Assembly: GCA_000721275.1 (NCBI GenBank)
Contig: JOFO01000004.1
Coordinates: forward strand, 186,001-250,000
Source of the DNA: Microtetraspora glauca
Lineage (GTDB): Bacteria; Actinomycetota; Actinomycetes; Streptomycetales; Streptomycetaceae
Direction of reading: 5' to 3'
DNA length: 64,000 nt
A program made the position numbers and the translations under genes. Below the pieces are notes generated by a model. That model did not search any database. It was given only the letters and a program-made list of their open reading frames with translations, and was not told the origin of the DNA. This document shows positions 53,809 through 62,889 of the stretch, piece by piece. The number at the start of each line of letters is the position of its first letter. Position 1 is the first letter of the stretch.

Positions 53809-54261
53809 GCCACATCCCCCACCGTCGCATCCCCGGAACTTGATCATGGCCGGCCGGGCCCATCGGAAGCCCCCTCTGCGGCGATCCAGCGGCTCATACG
53901 GGGCCATCCCGGGGCTCGCGCGGTGTACGTGGCGCAAGGGTGTGCGGTGGTACGACGGGCTTTCAATGGAGCGGCTACCGGCGCTATATGGCCATCGGGC
54001 GGAGGCCCGGACGTCCCTCTGTCGGCCCTCGTTTTCCGTGGTGGGAAGCCGTTTCGGCAGGAGTGGCCCACCGGCGCCGCGGCGGCGTCTTCCGGCCAAC
54101 ATCGGGATGTTTCCGCTCTCCGGACAACCGACCGCCCGGCGCCCTCCTCTCCTAGCACGGGTGCACCGCGCACCCCGCACCGCGTGAGCCCCGGGGCCCG
54201 ACCACCCCGCGCGGCCGCGGTCCGAAGTGCTTCCCCTCAGCATCCGGAGGACGAGAGAACG
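53809..54261. other. divergent spacer without supported gene
   Basis: About 450 bases between the HEAT-like gene and the lysyl oxidase gene. Base composition is less GC-biased around 53930-54060 (for example CTATATGGCCATC at 53991-54003), which fits promoters for both. Frames crossing it have no family resemblance or ribosome site. CCGGAGG at 54244-54250 serves the ATG at 54262. Confidence 0.5.
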
Positions 54262-56007
54262 ATGAGCACGACACGCACCCACCGGCTTCGACGGCCGTTG
54301 CTCGCGGGGACGACGGCTGTCGCCGCCATGGCCGTGACGGTCGGTTTCATGACCGCCGCCCCCGAGCGGGCGACCGCCGCCGCGACGGCTCCGAAGCTGA
54401 GCCTCGTCGCGGCGACGAACGCGGTCACCCTCACCTCCTGGAAGGAGGACCCCGGCGTCTACCTGGACCTGGGCACGTACCTCACCGCGGAGGGCCGCCC
54501 CCTGGAGCTGAAGGTGACCCGGAAGTCCTACAAGGACCCGGTGGTCATCACCCAGACCGTGGTCGAGGGCGGCAAGACCAAGGCCAAGACGCTGCCGCAG
54601 GGCACCGTGAAGGACTTCTCCGGACTGCCGGGCTTCGCCGAGATCACCGTCACGGACAAGAAGGGCAAGGTCGTCGTCAAGCGCACGGAAAGCTTCTGCC
54701 CGAACAACGCCAGCGGACGGATCCGGCCCGACGCGCCCGCCACCTCCAAGTATCCGGAGAGCTGCCCCACCAACCCGTTCACCCTCGGCTCCGTGTGGGG
54801 CATCGAGAAGGGGTGGGCCGCGAACACCTACGCCGGTTCCTACACCGACTCCGTGAAGCTTCCCGCGGGCACGTACACCGCCAAGGTCGCGGTCACCAAG
54901 AAGTACCGGGACCTCTTCGGCATCGCCGACAAGCCCGCCACGGTGAAGCTCACCGTCGAGGAGCGCAGCTGGGAGAACGGCCGCGCGGCCGCCGCCGGCG
55001 AGCACGCCGGGCACGGCGCCGCGCACCAGGCGCCCTCCGCCCACGCCGGGCACGGACCGGGGCACGCCGCCCCGAGCCCCGCCGAGGCCGGCGCGCCGCA
55101 GACGAGCGGCGCCACCCCCTCGTACAACGTGGGCCACGGGCCGCTGAAGGCGGCGCCCCCGGCGCTGCCGTGGGCGGTGAAGGTGCAGCAGGCCGGACGC
55201 GCCGGCGTCCAGTCCGCCGGCGACGCCACCGGGCAGACCGACGGCTCCCGCAAGGCGCCCGCCCTGGCGCCCCGGGCCGCGCGCCCGACCGGCACCCCGT
55301 CCGTCCCGAACGTCCCCAAGCCGGACCTGCGGTCCCTGCCGGCGTACGGCATCACCATCAGCGACGGCGCCGGCCAGGGCGCGCCCGGCAAGGACTACCT
55401 CGCCTTCAGCGCCAACGTCTGGAACGCCGGCCCCGCCCAGCTCGTCGTGGACGGCTTCCGCACGCCCGGCAAGGCCAAGATGGACGCCTACCAGTACTTC
55501 TACGACGCCAAGGGCAAGCAGGTCGGCTACACCCCGACCGGCACCATGGAGTGGGACCCGCGCCCCGGCCACGTCCACTGGCACTTCACCGACTTCGCCA
55601 GCTACCGGCTGCTGAAGGCCGACAAGAAGGAGGCGGTCCGCAGCGGCAAGGAGGCGTTCTGCCTCGCCAACACCGACGCCGTCGACTACACGGTGAAGAA
55701 CGCCAACTGGCACCCGAACAACACCGACCTGGCCACCGCCTGCGGCCAGGAGAACTCCATCTCCGTCCGCGAGGTGCTGGACGTCGGCTCCGGCGACACC
55801 TACACCCAGGACCTGCCCGGCCAGTCCTTCGACATCACGGACCTGCCGAACGGCACCTACTACATCCAGGTCCTCGCCAACCCGGCGAAGCGGCTCAAGG
55901 AGACCAACCTCGACAACAACAGCGCGCTGCGCAAGGTCGTCCTGGGCGGCACGCCCGGCCGGCGGACCGTCACCGTCCCCGCCCACGACCTCGTGAACGC
56001 CAACTGA
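54262..56007 (+). CDS. secreted lysyl-oxidase-like protein
   Basis: A 581-residue exported protein. A Sec signal (about 1-40, ending RATAAAT) precedes a 190-residue immunoglobulin-like N-terminal part, then a His/Gly/Ala linker (about 250-275, GEHAGHGAAHQ). The C-terminal catalytic domain begins near residue 385 (DLRSLPAYGITI). It holds the copper motif G-H-V-H-W-H-F and the Tyr/Lys-rich YQYFYDAKGKQVGY, as in copper amine-oxidising lysyl oxidases that crosslink extracellular protein. The His-rich linker may hand over copper. CCGGAGG precedes the ATG. Confidence 0.88.
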   Translation: MSTTRTHRLRRPLLAGTTAVAAMAVTVGFMTAAPERATAAATAPKLSLVAATNAVTLTSWKEDPGVYLDLGTYLTAEGRPLELKVTRKSYKDPVVITQTVVEGGKTKAKTLPQGTVKDFSGLPGFAEITVTDKKGKVVVKRTESFCPNNASGRIRPDAPATSKYPESCPTNPFTLGSVWGIEKGWAANTYAGSYTDSVKLPAGTYTAKVAVTKKYRDLFGIADKPATVKLTVEERSWENGRAAAAGEHAGHGAAHQAPSAHAGHGPGHAAPSPAEAGAPQTSGATPSYNVGHGPLKAAPPALPWAVKVQQAGRAGVQSAGDATGQTDGSRKAPALAPRAARPTGTPSVPNVPKPDLRSLPAYGITISDGAGQGAPGKDYLAFSANVWNAGPAQLVVDGFRTPGKAKMDAYQYFYDAKGKQVGYTPTGTMEWDPRPGHVHWHFTDFASYRLLKADKKEAVRSGKEAFCLANTDAVDYTVKNANWHPNNTDLATACGQENSISVREVLDVGSGDTYTQDLPGQSFDITDLPNGTYYIQVLANPAKRLKETNLDNNSALRKVVLGGTPGRRTVTVPAHDLVNAN

Positions 56008-56032
56008 CCCCTGCCGAGAGCCGATAGCAGCC

Positions 56033-56062
56033 ACCGAGCCGGCCCGCACGGGCCGGCTCGGT
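56033..56062. terminator. hairpin after the lysyl oxidase gene
   Basis: ACCGAGCCGGCCCG (56033-56046) pairs perfectly with 56049-56062 across a two-base gap, 26 bases after the stop. Confidence 0.85.
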
Positions 56063-56064
56063 CG

Positions 56065-56169
56065 TCATGTCGGGCCACGCCGGCCGCTCACCGCGCGCGG
56101 GGCCGCGGCGGCACCCGGCGCCGGTAACGAGCGGCCGGGCAGCGGGGGAAGGGTAGCGGACTCGGACAT
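56065..56169 (-). CDS. possible 34-residue peptide
   Basis: A short frame beginning MSESATLPPLPGR, preceded by an excellent site AGAGGAGA seven bases upstream, and ending beside the lysyl oxidase terminator. It is rich in Pro, Ala and Gly with an Arg-rich end (SGRRGPT). No known precursor or regulator family is recognised. The ribosome site is better than chance, the composition is not distinctive. Confidence 0.35.
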   Translation of the reverse strand: MSESATLPPLPGRSLPAPGAAAAPRAVSGRRGPT

Positions 56170-56422
56170 GCGCGTCTCTCCTCTGCGGAGTGGTGCACCG
56201 ATGCTCGTCCGACGGTTGTACCGGGATCGCGCGGGCGCCGACAGGCGAGCGGGGGATTCCGGTTCCGGGCGGTTCCCGCGCCGCACGGGGCACGGGGGCG
56301 CGCGTCTGGCGGATCAGGTCCTCCGAAACCGCCGCGTTCGGCGGTGGTCCGCGCGAACGCCCCCCGCCGAGGATGATCCGTGGCCGCGGTCCGTGCGGCC
56401 GGAACACCGCGGAGGAGGAGCG

Positions 56423-57475
56423 ATGAGGGCGGTACGGTTCCACGGCAAGGAGGACCTGCGGATCGAGGAGGTGCCGGAGCCGAACCCCGGCCCCGGCCAG
56501 GTGAAGCTGCGCAACGCCTTCGCCGGCATCTGCGGCTCCGACCTGCACTTCTACTTCTACCCGGAGTCGCTGCCCTTCGACCTGGACCAGCCGCATCCGC
56601 TGACCGGCGACACCCTGCCGCAGATCCTCGGCCACGAGTTCTCCGGCACCGTCGTCGAGGCGGGCGAGGGCGTCACCGACGTCAAGGTCGGCGACCTCGC
56701 CGCCGTCTACCCGCTGGCCGTCTCCTGCGGCCGGTGCGCGGCCTGCCGGCGTCGACTGCCGTTCTCCTGCCCGCAGATGGGCTCCCTCGGGTCGAACGTG
56801 GCGGGCGGCGGCCTCGCCGAGTACACGGTGTGCGACGCGTCGAAGGCGCACGTGCTGCCGGACGGCGTGGGCCTGCGGATGGGCGCGCTCGTCGAGCCGA
56901 TGGCGGTCGGCCGGCACGCCGTGGCGCGCAGCGGCGTCGCACCGGGCGGCAGCGCGCTCGTCGCCGGCGCCGGGCCCATCGGCATCGGCGCCTGGTTCGC
57001 GCTCAAGGCCCGCGGTGTGGAGCGGGTCCTGGTGTCCGAGCCGAGCGCGGACCGCCGCGCCCTCATGGCCGGACTGGGCGCGCGTGTCGTGGATCCCGTG
57101 CACGACGACCTCGCGGAGGCCGTCGCCGCGCTCACCGACGGCGACGGCGTGGACGTCGCGGTGGACGCGGCCGGCGCGGGCGCGGCGTTCGCCTCCGCCG
57201 TGGCCGGTCTGGCCCCCGGCGGCCGGCTCGTGGTCGCCGCGCTCCACGAGCACGCGACGCAGTTCCAGCCGACGGGGCTCATGATGGGCGAGACCGAGAT
57301 CGCCGGAGCGGTGGGGTACCGGCCCGAGGAGTTCGACGCCGTGATCGCGGCGATGGCCGACGGCGTGTACGACTTCACCGGCTGGGTGCAGGAGCGGTCC
57401 CTGGACGACATCGTCGACGCGCTCCACGCCCTGCGCGGCGGCGTCGGCGGGAAGATCCTGCTGCGCCTGAGCTGA
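56423..57475 (+). CDS. zinc-dependent alcohol dehydrogenase (2,3-butanediol dehydrogenase-like)
   Basis: A 350-residue medium-chain dehydrogenase. AGICGSDLHFYF and GHEFSGTVVEAG supply catalytic zinc ligands (Cys, His-Glu). The structural zinc motif C-G-R-C-A-A-C-R(7)C is complete at about residues 100-114. The Rossmann motif GAGPIGIGAWF follows, and VVDPVHDD and VDVAVDAAGAG are usual. Substrates are secondary alcohols or acetoin/butanediol-like compounds. GGAGGAGG precedes ATG 56423. No operon partner; the chimeric gene starts 234 bases later. Confidence 0.92.
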   Translation: MRAVRFHGKEDLRIEEVPEPNPGPGQVKLRNAFAGICGSDLHFYFYPESLPFDLDQPHPLTGDTLPQILGHEFSGTVVEAGEGVTDVKVGDLAAVYPLAVSCGRCAACRRRLPFSCPQMGSLGSNVAGGGLAEYTVCDASKAHVLPDGVGLRMGALVEPMAVGRHAVARSGVAPGGSALVAGAGPIGIGAWFALKARGVERVLVSEPSADRRALMAGLGARVVDPVHDDLAEAVAALTDGDGVDVAVDAAGAGAAFASAVAGLAPGGRLVVAALHEHATQFQPTGLMMGETEIAGAVGYRPEEFDAVIAAMADGVYDFTGWVQERSLDDIVDALHALRGGVGGKILLRLS

Positions 57476-57709
57476 CCTGTGCGAGCGGTCACGGGCGGCG
57501 GTACGGCCCCGCCGCGGCCTCCGTACCGCCGCCCGTGCCCCGTACCCGCCGTACCCGCCGAGCGCGCGAACGGCGGGGGAGTCCGCCCGAGACCGCGACG
57601 TCCGGCGGTTCCGCCGCCGGCACCCCTCGCGGAAGGATCGATTCCAGGGCGCGATCCCCCTCCGCGACCCTGAGTCCGCACCGCATCCCCCACAGACCCG
57701 AGGAGACCT

Positions 57710-58963
57710 ATGTCCACCCCCATGCGCCGACCGCCGTTCGACCCCGAGCTCGAAGCCGTCCTCGCGGCGCTCGCCGACCAGATCCCGCCGACCCTCACCG
57801 CGGAGATGATCCCGGACATGCGCCGGTCGTCCCCGTCGGAGGTCACCGACGAGATGATCGCGGAGGCCGGCCTGACCCGGCGCGACGTCGCGATCCCCGG
57901 GTACCTGGGCGACGAGATCACCGTCTCGGTGACCACCCGGCGCGACCACCAGGGCCTCGGCCCCGGCATCTACCACACGCACGGCGGCGGCATGGTCTCC
58001 GGCGACCGGTTCTCCGGCCTGTCCCAGGTCCTGTACTTCGACGTCCTCATCGCCCGCAGAGCCGGGCTCGACGGCCTGCTGCGCGGTGCGGCGGTCCTGT
58101 CCGGGACCGTCGCCGGGGCCGAGATCCGGGGGCGGACCAGCCGGCGCGACCCGGACGGGCGGTCCCCGGACGCGGACGGCGCCCGCCGGCGCTCCTCCCG
58201 CAGGGCGCACGGCGCGTGGGCGGTGTGGCTGGAGCGGGACGGGGAACCGGAACCCCTCGACGAGATCATCGTGGAGCGCCTCGCGCTCGGCGTCGAACTC
58301 CTGGAGGCGCGCCGCCGGCCCGAGGCCGGTCTCGACGCGCTCCTCGACCCGTCCCGTCCGGTCGCCGAGCGCGTCACCCTCCTCGCGAAGCGCCGCATCG
58401 CCCCGGCCACGCCGGTCCGCGTCCTGGCGACGCCCGCCGACGCCGCCGACACCGGCGCCCCCTCGGCGATCGTGCCGACGCGGTACGGGCTGCTGCGCGC
58501 CACCCTCGACGTGTCCGGCCGGCTCAGCCCTCCGGAACCGGCCGGACTCGGCACCTGGACGCGCGCCGACCGCGCCCCCGAGTCCTGGGAGGCGGCGGTC
58601 GTCGCGCTCCGGCTGACGGACGCCGCCACGCCGACCGTCGACGCCGCAGAACTCGGAGCGATGCTCCTGCTCGCGCAGGCGTACGACCCGCAGCACCCGC
58701 ACGAGGACGTCCGCGCCCTCGCCGGGCTCGATGCGCGCTCCGCGGACATCCTCCGCACCCTGGTGGAGGCCGACAGCATCCGGTCGGCCGCCGCCGAACT
58801 GGGCATGCACCACTCCACCGTGCAGGCCCGCCACGAAGCGCTGACGCAGACCCTCGGCTACGACCCGCGCGGCACCCTCGGGAAGATGCGGTACATCGCC
58901 GCGGCCCTGCTGCTCCGCCTCACGGACCCGGTGATCCCGGCCCGCCCGGAACCTCCCGCGTAA
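57710..58963 (+). CDS. chimeric gene: alpha/beta-hydrolase front fused to HTH-regulator back
   Basis: A 417-residue frame made of two unrelated halves. Residues 1 to about 105 are the beginning of an HSL-type alpha/beta hydrolase (ITVSVTTRRDHQGLGPGIYH, then the oxyanion motif H-G-G-G-M-V-S-G-D-R-F). The serine nucleophile, acid and His halves that must follow are missing. From about residue 107 (YFDVLIARRAGLDGLLRGAAVLSG) the protein matches the body of a Streptomyces PucR-like regulator, ending in a HTH (DSIRSAAAELGMHHSTVQARHEALTQTLGYD). The frame is intact, so a joined protein, or a regulator from an internal start, may be made. AGGAGA precedes the ATG. Confidence 0.8.
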   Translation: MSTPMRRPPFDPELEAVLAALADQIPPTLTAEMIPDMRRSSPSEVTDEMIAEAGLTRRDVAIPGYLGDEITVSVTTRRDHQGLGPGIYHTHGGGMVSGDRFSGLSQVLYFDVLIARRAGLDGLLRGAAVLSGTVAGAEIRGRTSRRDPDGRSPDADGARRRSSRRAHGAWAVWLERDGEPEPLDEIIVERLALGVELLEARRRPEAGLDALLDPSRPVAERVTLLAKRRIAPATPVRVLATPADAADTGAPSAIVPTRYGLLRATLDVSGRLSPPEPAGLGTWTRADRAPESWEAAVVALRLTDAATPTVDAAELGAMLLLAQAYDPQHPHEDVRALAGLDARSADILRTLVEADSIRSAAAELGMHHSTVQARHEALTQTLGYDPRGTLGKMRYIAAALLLRLTDPVIPARPEPPA

Positions 58964-59082
58964 CCGGCCCGCGGCCTCCGCACCCGCGTCTGTGTCCTCG
59001 GCGCCGCATCCGGCTGCCCCGTGACGGCGAAAGAACCCCGTGGAGCGTGTACGCCTCCGGAGTCGGTGAAACGGATCAGCGC

Positions 59083-60612
59083 ATGGACCTTCCCACCCCG
59101 CCCGACCGAGCCCGCTGCCTGGTCACCGGCGCCAGCGGCTACATCGGTGGCCGCCTCGTGCCGGAACTGCTCGACCGGGGGTACCGGGTGCGCTGCCTCG
59201 CCCGGCACCCCGAGAAGCTGGGCGACTTCCCCTGGGCCGGCCGGGTGGAGACGGTACGCGGCGACGTCACCGACGCGCCGAGCCTCCGCGACGCGTTCGC
59301 GGACGTCGACATCGCCTACTACCTCGTGCACTCCATGAGCTCGACGGCCCGCTTCGAGGACGCCGACCGGCGCGCCGCCCGGACGTTCGCCGCCGAGGCC
59401 CGCTCCGCCGGGGTGCGGCGGATCGTCTACCTGGGCGGGCTGGTCCCGGACGGCGTGCCCGAGGGCGAGCTCTCGCCGCACCTGCGTTCGCGCACCGAGG
59501 TGGGCCGCATCCTGCTCGACTCGGGCGTCCCCACCGCCGTGCTGCGCGCCGCCGTCGTCATCGGCTCCGGATCGGCCTCGTTCGAGATGCTCCGCTACCT
59601 CACCGAACGCCTGCCCGCCATGGTCACCCCCACCTGGGTCGACACCCGCGTCCAGCCCATCGCGGTCCGCGACGTGCTCCGCTACCTGGCGGAGAGCGCC
59701 GCACTGCCCGCCGACGTGAACCGGACCTTCGACATCGGAGGGCCCGACGTGCTCACCTACCGGCGGATGATGGAGCGGTACGCGCAGGTCGCGGGGCTCC
59801 GCCGGCGCCTCATCATCCCCGTGCCGGTGCTCACCCCCCGGCTCTCCAGCCAGTGGATCGGCCTCGTCACCCCCGTACCGGCCGCGCTCGCCCGGCCCCT
59901 CACCGAATCGCTGCGGCACGAGGTCGTCTGCACCGAGCACGACATCGCGCGCCACGTCCCCGACCTCCCCGGCCGGCCCCTGCCCTTCACCGAAGCGCTC
60001 CGGCTGGCCCTGCGCCGGGTGCGCGAGGCGCGCGTCACCACCCGCTGGTCCTCCGCCTCACCGCCCGGCGCCCCCAGCGATCCGCTGCCGACCGACCCGG
60101 ACTGGGCGGGCGGCAGCCTCTACACGGACGAGCGCTCCCGCGTCGTCGGCGCGACCCCCGAGGCGCTGTGGCGGGTCGTCGAGGGCGTGGGCGGCGAAAA
60201 CGGCTGGTACTCCTTCCCGCTCGCCTGGGCCGTCCGGGGCTGGGCCGACCGGCTCGCCGGCGGGGTGGGGCTGCGCCGGGGCCGCCGGGACGCGGACCGG
60301 CTCCGGGTCGGCGACGCCCTGGACTTCTGGCGCGTCGAGGCCATCGACCGGGGCCGCCTGCTGCGCCTGCGCGCCGAGATGCGCCTGCCCGGACTGGCCT
60401 GGCTGGAGATGGCCGTGGACCGGGACGAGCGGGGGAGGACGGTGTACCGGCAGCGGGCGCTGTTCCACCCCCGGGGCCTCGCGGGCCAGGCGTACTGGTG
60501 GGGCGTGTCCCCCTTCCACGCCGTGGTCTTCGGCGGCATGGCCAGGAACATCGCCCGGACCGCCGAGCGGGGCGGCGGCCGGACGGCGGCACCGCCCCCC
60601 GGCCGGACGTGA
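59083..60612 (+). CDS. SDR-family protein with C-terminal DUF2867
   Basis: A 509-residue two-domain protein. Residues 1-290 are an atypical SDR (T-G-A-S-G-Y-I-G-G-R; YLVHSMSST; IVYLGGLVPDG), which binds NAD(P). Residues about 330-490 are DUF2867 (ARVTTRWSSAS, YTDERSRVVGATPEALWRVVE, YWWGVSPFHAVVF). Such proteins commonly accompany photolyase and carotenoid genes under LitR/LitS control, but their reaction is unknown. ATG 59083 is chosen; an in-frame GTG at 59047 would add twelve residues. It precedes the photolyase by 159 bases. Confidence 0.87.
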   Translation: MDLPTPPDRARCLVTGASGYIGGRLVPELLDRGYRVRCLARHPEKLGDFPWAGRVETVRGDVTDAPSLRDAFADVDIAYYLVHSMSSTARFEDADRRAARTFAAEARSAGVRRIVYLGGLVPDGVPEGELSPHLRSRTEVGRILLDSGVPTAVLRAAVVIGSGSASFEMLRYLTERLPAMVTPTWVDTRVQPIAVRDVLRYLAESAALPADVNRTFDIGGPDVLTYRRMMERYAQVAGLRRRLIIPVPVLTPRLSSQWIGLVTPVPAALARPLTESLRHEVVCTEHDIARHVPDLPGRPLPFTEALRLALRRVREARVTTRWSSASPPGAPSDPLPTDPDWAGGSLYTDERSRVVGATPEALWRVVEGVGGENGWYSFPLAWAVRGWADRLAGGVGLRRGRRDADRLRVGDALDFWRVEAIDRGRLLRLRAEMRLPGLAWLEMAVDRDERGRTVYRQRALFHPRGLAGQAYWWGVSPFHAVVFGGMARNIARTAERGGGRTAAPPPGRT

Positions 60613-60771
60613 ACCCGCCCGCCCCGAGGCCCCCGTCGCACACCGGTACGGCCGCGTCCGGGTGCATCCGGGGCGGCGGCCCCGGCCGAAACGCGGACGC
60701 AGGAGTGCCCCACCAGTACCCCGGCGCGGCGCCGCGCGCCCGTGACCGGCGGCCCGAGCAGGGAGAGCGTG

Positions 60772-62145
60772 ATGACCGTCTCCGTCGTGCTGTACACCTC
60801 CGACCTGAGGGTCCACGACCATCCGCCGCTGCGGGCGGCGGCCCAAGGCGCCGACGAGGTGGTGCCGCTGTTCGTCCGCGACCCGGCGGTGAACCGCGCG
60901 GGCTTCGCCGCGCCCAACCGGCTGGCGTTCCTCGCGGACTGCCTGGAGGACCTCGACCGGAACCTGCGGGAGCGGGGCGGCCGGCTCGTGGTGCGGGAGG
61001 GCGACACGGTCGCCGAGGTGCGGGCCGTGGTGCGGCGCACCGGCGCCGACGAGGTCCACGTCGCGGCCGGTGTGACGGCCTTCGCCCGGCAGCGGGAGAC
61101 CCGGCTCCGCGAGGCCCTGGAGGAGGACGGCTGCCGGCTGTACGTCCACGACGGCGTCGTCACCGTCGTACCGCCCGGCGACGTCGTCCCGCAGGGCTCG
61201 GACCACTTCGCCGTCTTCACGCCCTACCACCGCCGCTGGGCCGCCGAGCCGCGGCGCACCCCCTTCGCCGCCCCGCGGCGGCTGCGGGTGCCGTCCGACC
61301 TGCGCTCCGAGCCCGTTCCGCGCCGCTCCGACGTCCCGGACGTGTCGCCAGGGCTCCCCGCGGGAGGGGAGAGCGAGGGCCGCAGAAGGCTCGCCTCCTG
61401 GGTGGGCCGCCGGCTCGACGCGTACGAGGAGCGCCACGACGACCTGGCGGGCGACGCCACCTCCCGGCTCTCGCCCTACCTCCACTTCGGCGCGCTGTCC
61501 GCCACCGAGGCGCTGCACCGGGCGGCCGGGCGCGGCGGGGCGGGCGCCGACGCGTTCGTGCGGCAGCTCTGCTGGCGGGACTTCCACCACCAGGTGCTGG
61601 CGGCGCGCCCCGCGGCCGCGCACGCCGACTACCGCTCCCGGCCCGGCGGCTGGCGCGCGGGACCGGACGCGGAGGCCGACCTCGCGGCCTGGCGCGAGGG
61701 ACGCACCGGCTATCCGCTCGTCGACGCGGCGATGCGGCAGCTCGCCCATGAGGGGTGGATGCACAACCGCGGGCGGCTGGTCACGGCGTCCTTCCTGGCG
61801 AAGACGCTCTGCGTCGACTGGCGCGAGGGGGCCCGGCACTTCCTCGGCCTGCTGGTCGACGGCGACGTCGCGAACAACCAGCTCAACTGGCAGTGGGTGG
61901 CCGGCACCGGCACGGACACCCGGCCGAACCGCGTCCTCAACCCCGTCGCCCAGGCCAAGCGGTACGACCCCGACGGCGCCTACGTCCGCCGCTGGCTGCC
62001 GGAACTGGCGGGCGTCGACGGCCGGTACGTCCACGAGCCCTGGCGGCTCACCGGGCTCGACCGGGCGGCCGTCGAGTATCCGGACCCGCTGATCGGGCTC
62101 TCGGAGGGGCTGGAGCGGTTCCGGAGGCTCCGGGGCGCCGCCTGA
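60772..62145 (+). CDS. phr: deoxyribodipyrimidine photolyase
   Basis: A 457-residue class I CPD photolyase-like flavoprotein, normal length. The N-terminal antenna domain starts SVVLYTSDLRVHDHPPL. The FAD domain holds GRTGYPLVDAAMRQL-type, W-M-H-N-R-G-R, and DVANNQLNWQWVAGTG followed by NPVAQAKRYDPDG. It repairs UV pyrimidine dimers with visible light. GGGAGA precedes ATG 60772. It lies in a light-response locus with an ECF sigma factor and LitR, so light-dependent expression is likely. Confidence 0.95.
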   Translation: MTVSVVLYTSDLRVHDHPPLRAAAQGADEVVPLFVRDPAVNRAGFAAPNRLAFLADCLEDLDRNLRERGGRLVVREGDTVAEVRAVVRRTGADEVHVAAGVTAFARQRETRLREALEEDGCRLYVHDGVVTVVPPGDVVPQGSDHFAVFTPYHRRWAAEPRRTPFAAPRRLRVPSDLRSEPVPRRSDVPDVSPGLPAGGESEGRRRLASWVGRRLDAYEERHDDLAGDATSRLSPYLHFGALSATEALHRAAGRGGAGADAFVRQLCWRDFHHQVLAARPAAAHADYRSRPGGWRAGPDAEADLAAWREGRTGYPLVDAAMRQLAHEGWMHNRGRLVTASFLAKTLCVDWREGARHFLGLLVDGDVANNQLNWQWVAGTGTDTRPNRVLNPVAQAKRYDPDGAYVRRWLPELAGVDGRYVHEPWRLTGLDRAAVEYPDPLIGLSEGLERFRRLRGAA

Positions 62146-62162
62146 ACGGGCGCGCCCGCCCT

Positions 62163-62202
62163 CAGCGCGGATCCGATGCGCAAACGATGCGTGTTGTGGC
62201 GG
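62163..62202. promoter_or_regulatory. LitR-type operator in front of the sigma-factor gene
   Basis: CGATGCG occurs at 62174-62180 and again at 62185-62191, exactly 11 bases apart. Weaker matches at the same phase are CAGCGCG (62163-62169) and GTGGCGG (62196-62202). The same motif stands before litR at 63974-63991. An 11-base-period direct repeat fits CarH/LitR-type B12 regulators, which bind direct repeats on one face of the helix. Confidence 0.65.
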
Positions 62203-62250
62203 CAAGTGTTCCCGGCGGACCGTGAGGGGGTCACGCCGAGGAGGAGCGCC

Positions 62251-62865
62251 ATGACCGCAGAAACGACGACCCGGCCCTTCACGCCCGCCGAGGCCGCCGC
62301 CGCGCGCGACGCCGCCGACGAGGACCGGATCGCCCGGGGCCTGGTCCTGGGCGACGAACGGTGCCTGGCCGACGCGTACCGGCTCTGGGGCCGCCTGGTG
62401 CACACTCTGGCGGCCCGGGCCCTGGGCGACGCCCGGGAGGCGGAGGACGTCACCCAGCAGGTCTTCGCCGCCGCCTGGCGCGGCCGGGCGAACTTCCGCC
62501 CCGAGCGCGGCGCGCTGCCGGCCTGGCTCACGGGCATCACCCGCCGCAAGATCGCCGACGCCCTGAACGCCCGCACCCGGCGCACCGACCTCGTCGCGTC
62601 GCTCGGCGCCGCCCTCGAACACCAGGACCGCGGGGACGTCGAACCCGAGCGGGTCCTCGAACGGCTCGTCGTCACCGAGCAGTTGTCGCGGCTGCCCCGC
62701 GTCCAGCGGGACGTCCTGGAACTCGCGTACTTCGCCGACCTGACCCAGACCCAGATCGCCGACCGCACCGGCATGCCGCTCGGCACCGTCAAGAGCCACG
62801 CCCGCCGCGGCCTGCTGCGCATGCGGCACGGCCTCGAAGACGCCGGCGTCCGCGCCGGCCGCTGA
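62251..62865 (+). CDS. litS: ECF sigma factor (LitS-like)
   Basis: A 204-residue ECF-type sigma factor. Region 2 is LVHTLAARALGDAREAEDVTQQVFAAAW and region 4 LPRVQRDVLELAYFADLTQTQIADRTGMPLGTVKSHARRGL. In Streptomyces coelicolor LitS transcribes carotenoid and other light-induced genes under LitR control. GAGGAG precedes ATG 62251, and a paired direct repeat shared with litR lies about 60-75 bases upstream. It is convergent with litR, 24 bases apart. The name rests on context and family. Confidence 0.87.
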   Translation: MTAETTTRPFTPAEAAAARDAADEDRIARGLVLGDERCLADAYRLWGRLVHTLAARALGDAREAEDVTQQVFAAAWRGRANFRPERGALPAWLTGITRRKIADALNARTRRTDLVASLGAALEHQDRGDVEPERVLERLVVTEQLSRLPRVQRDVLELAYFADLTQTQIADRTGMPLGTVKSHARRGLLRMRHGLEDAGVRAGR

Positions 62866-62889
62866 CCGCGCCGCCTCGCGCGCCCCGCC

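Noticed and set aside
52777..56049. 1090-residue minus-strand frame as one protein
   Set aside because: Only the last 343 codons (HEAT-like) have protein character and a sensible start at 53808; the upstream part is antisense to the lysyl oxidase gene.
60613..60771. LitS-type promoter before the photolyase gene
   Set aside because: The spacer before the SDR gene and this one share only loose GC-rich words; no convincing -35/-10 pair could be aligned by eye.
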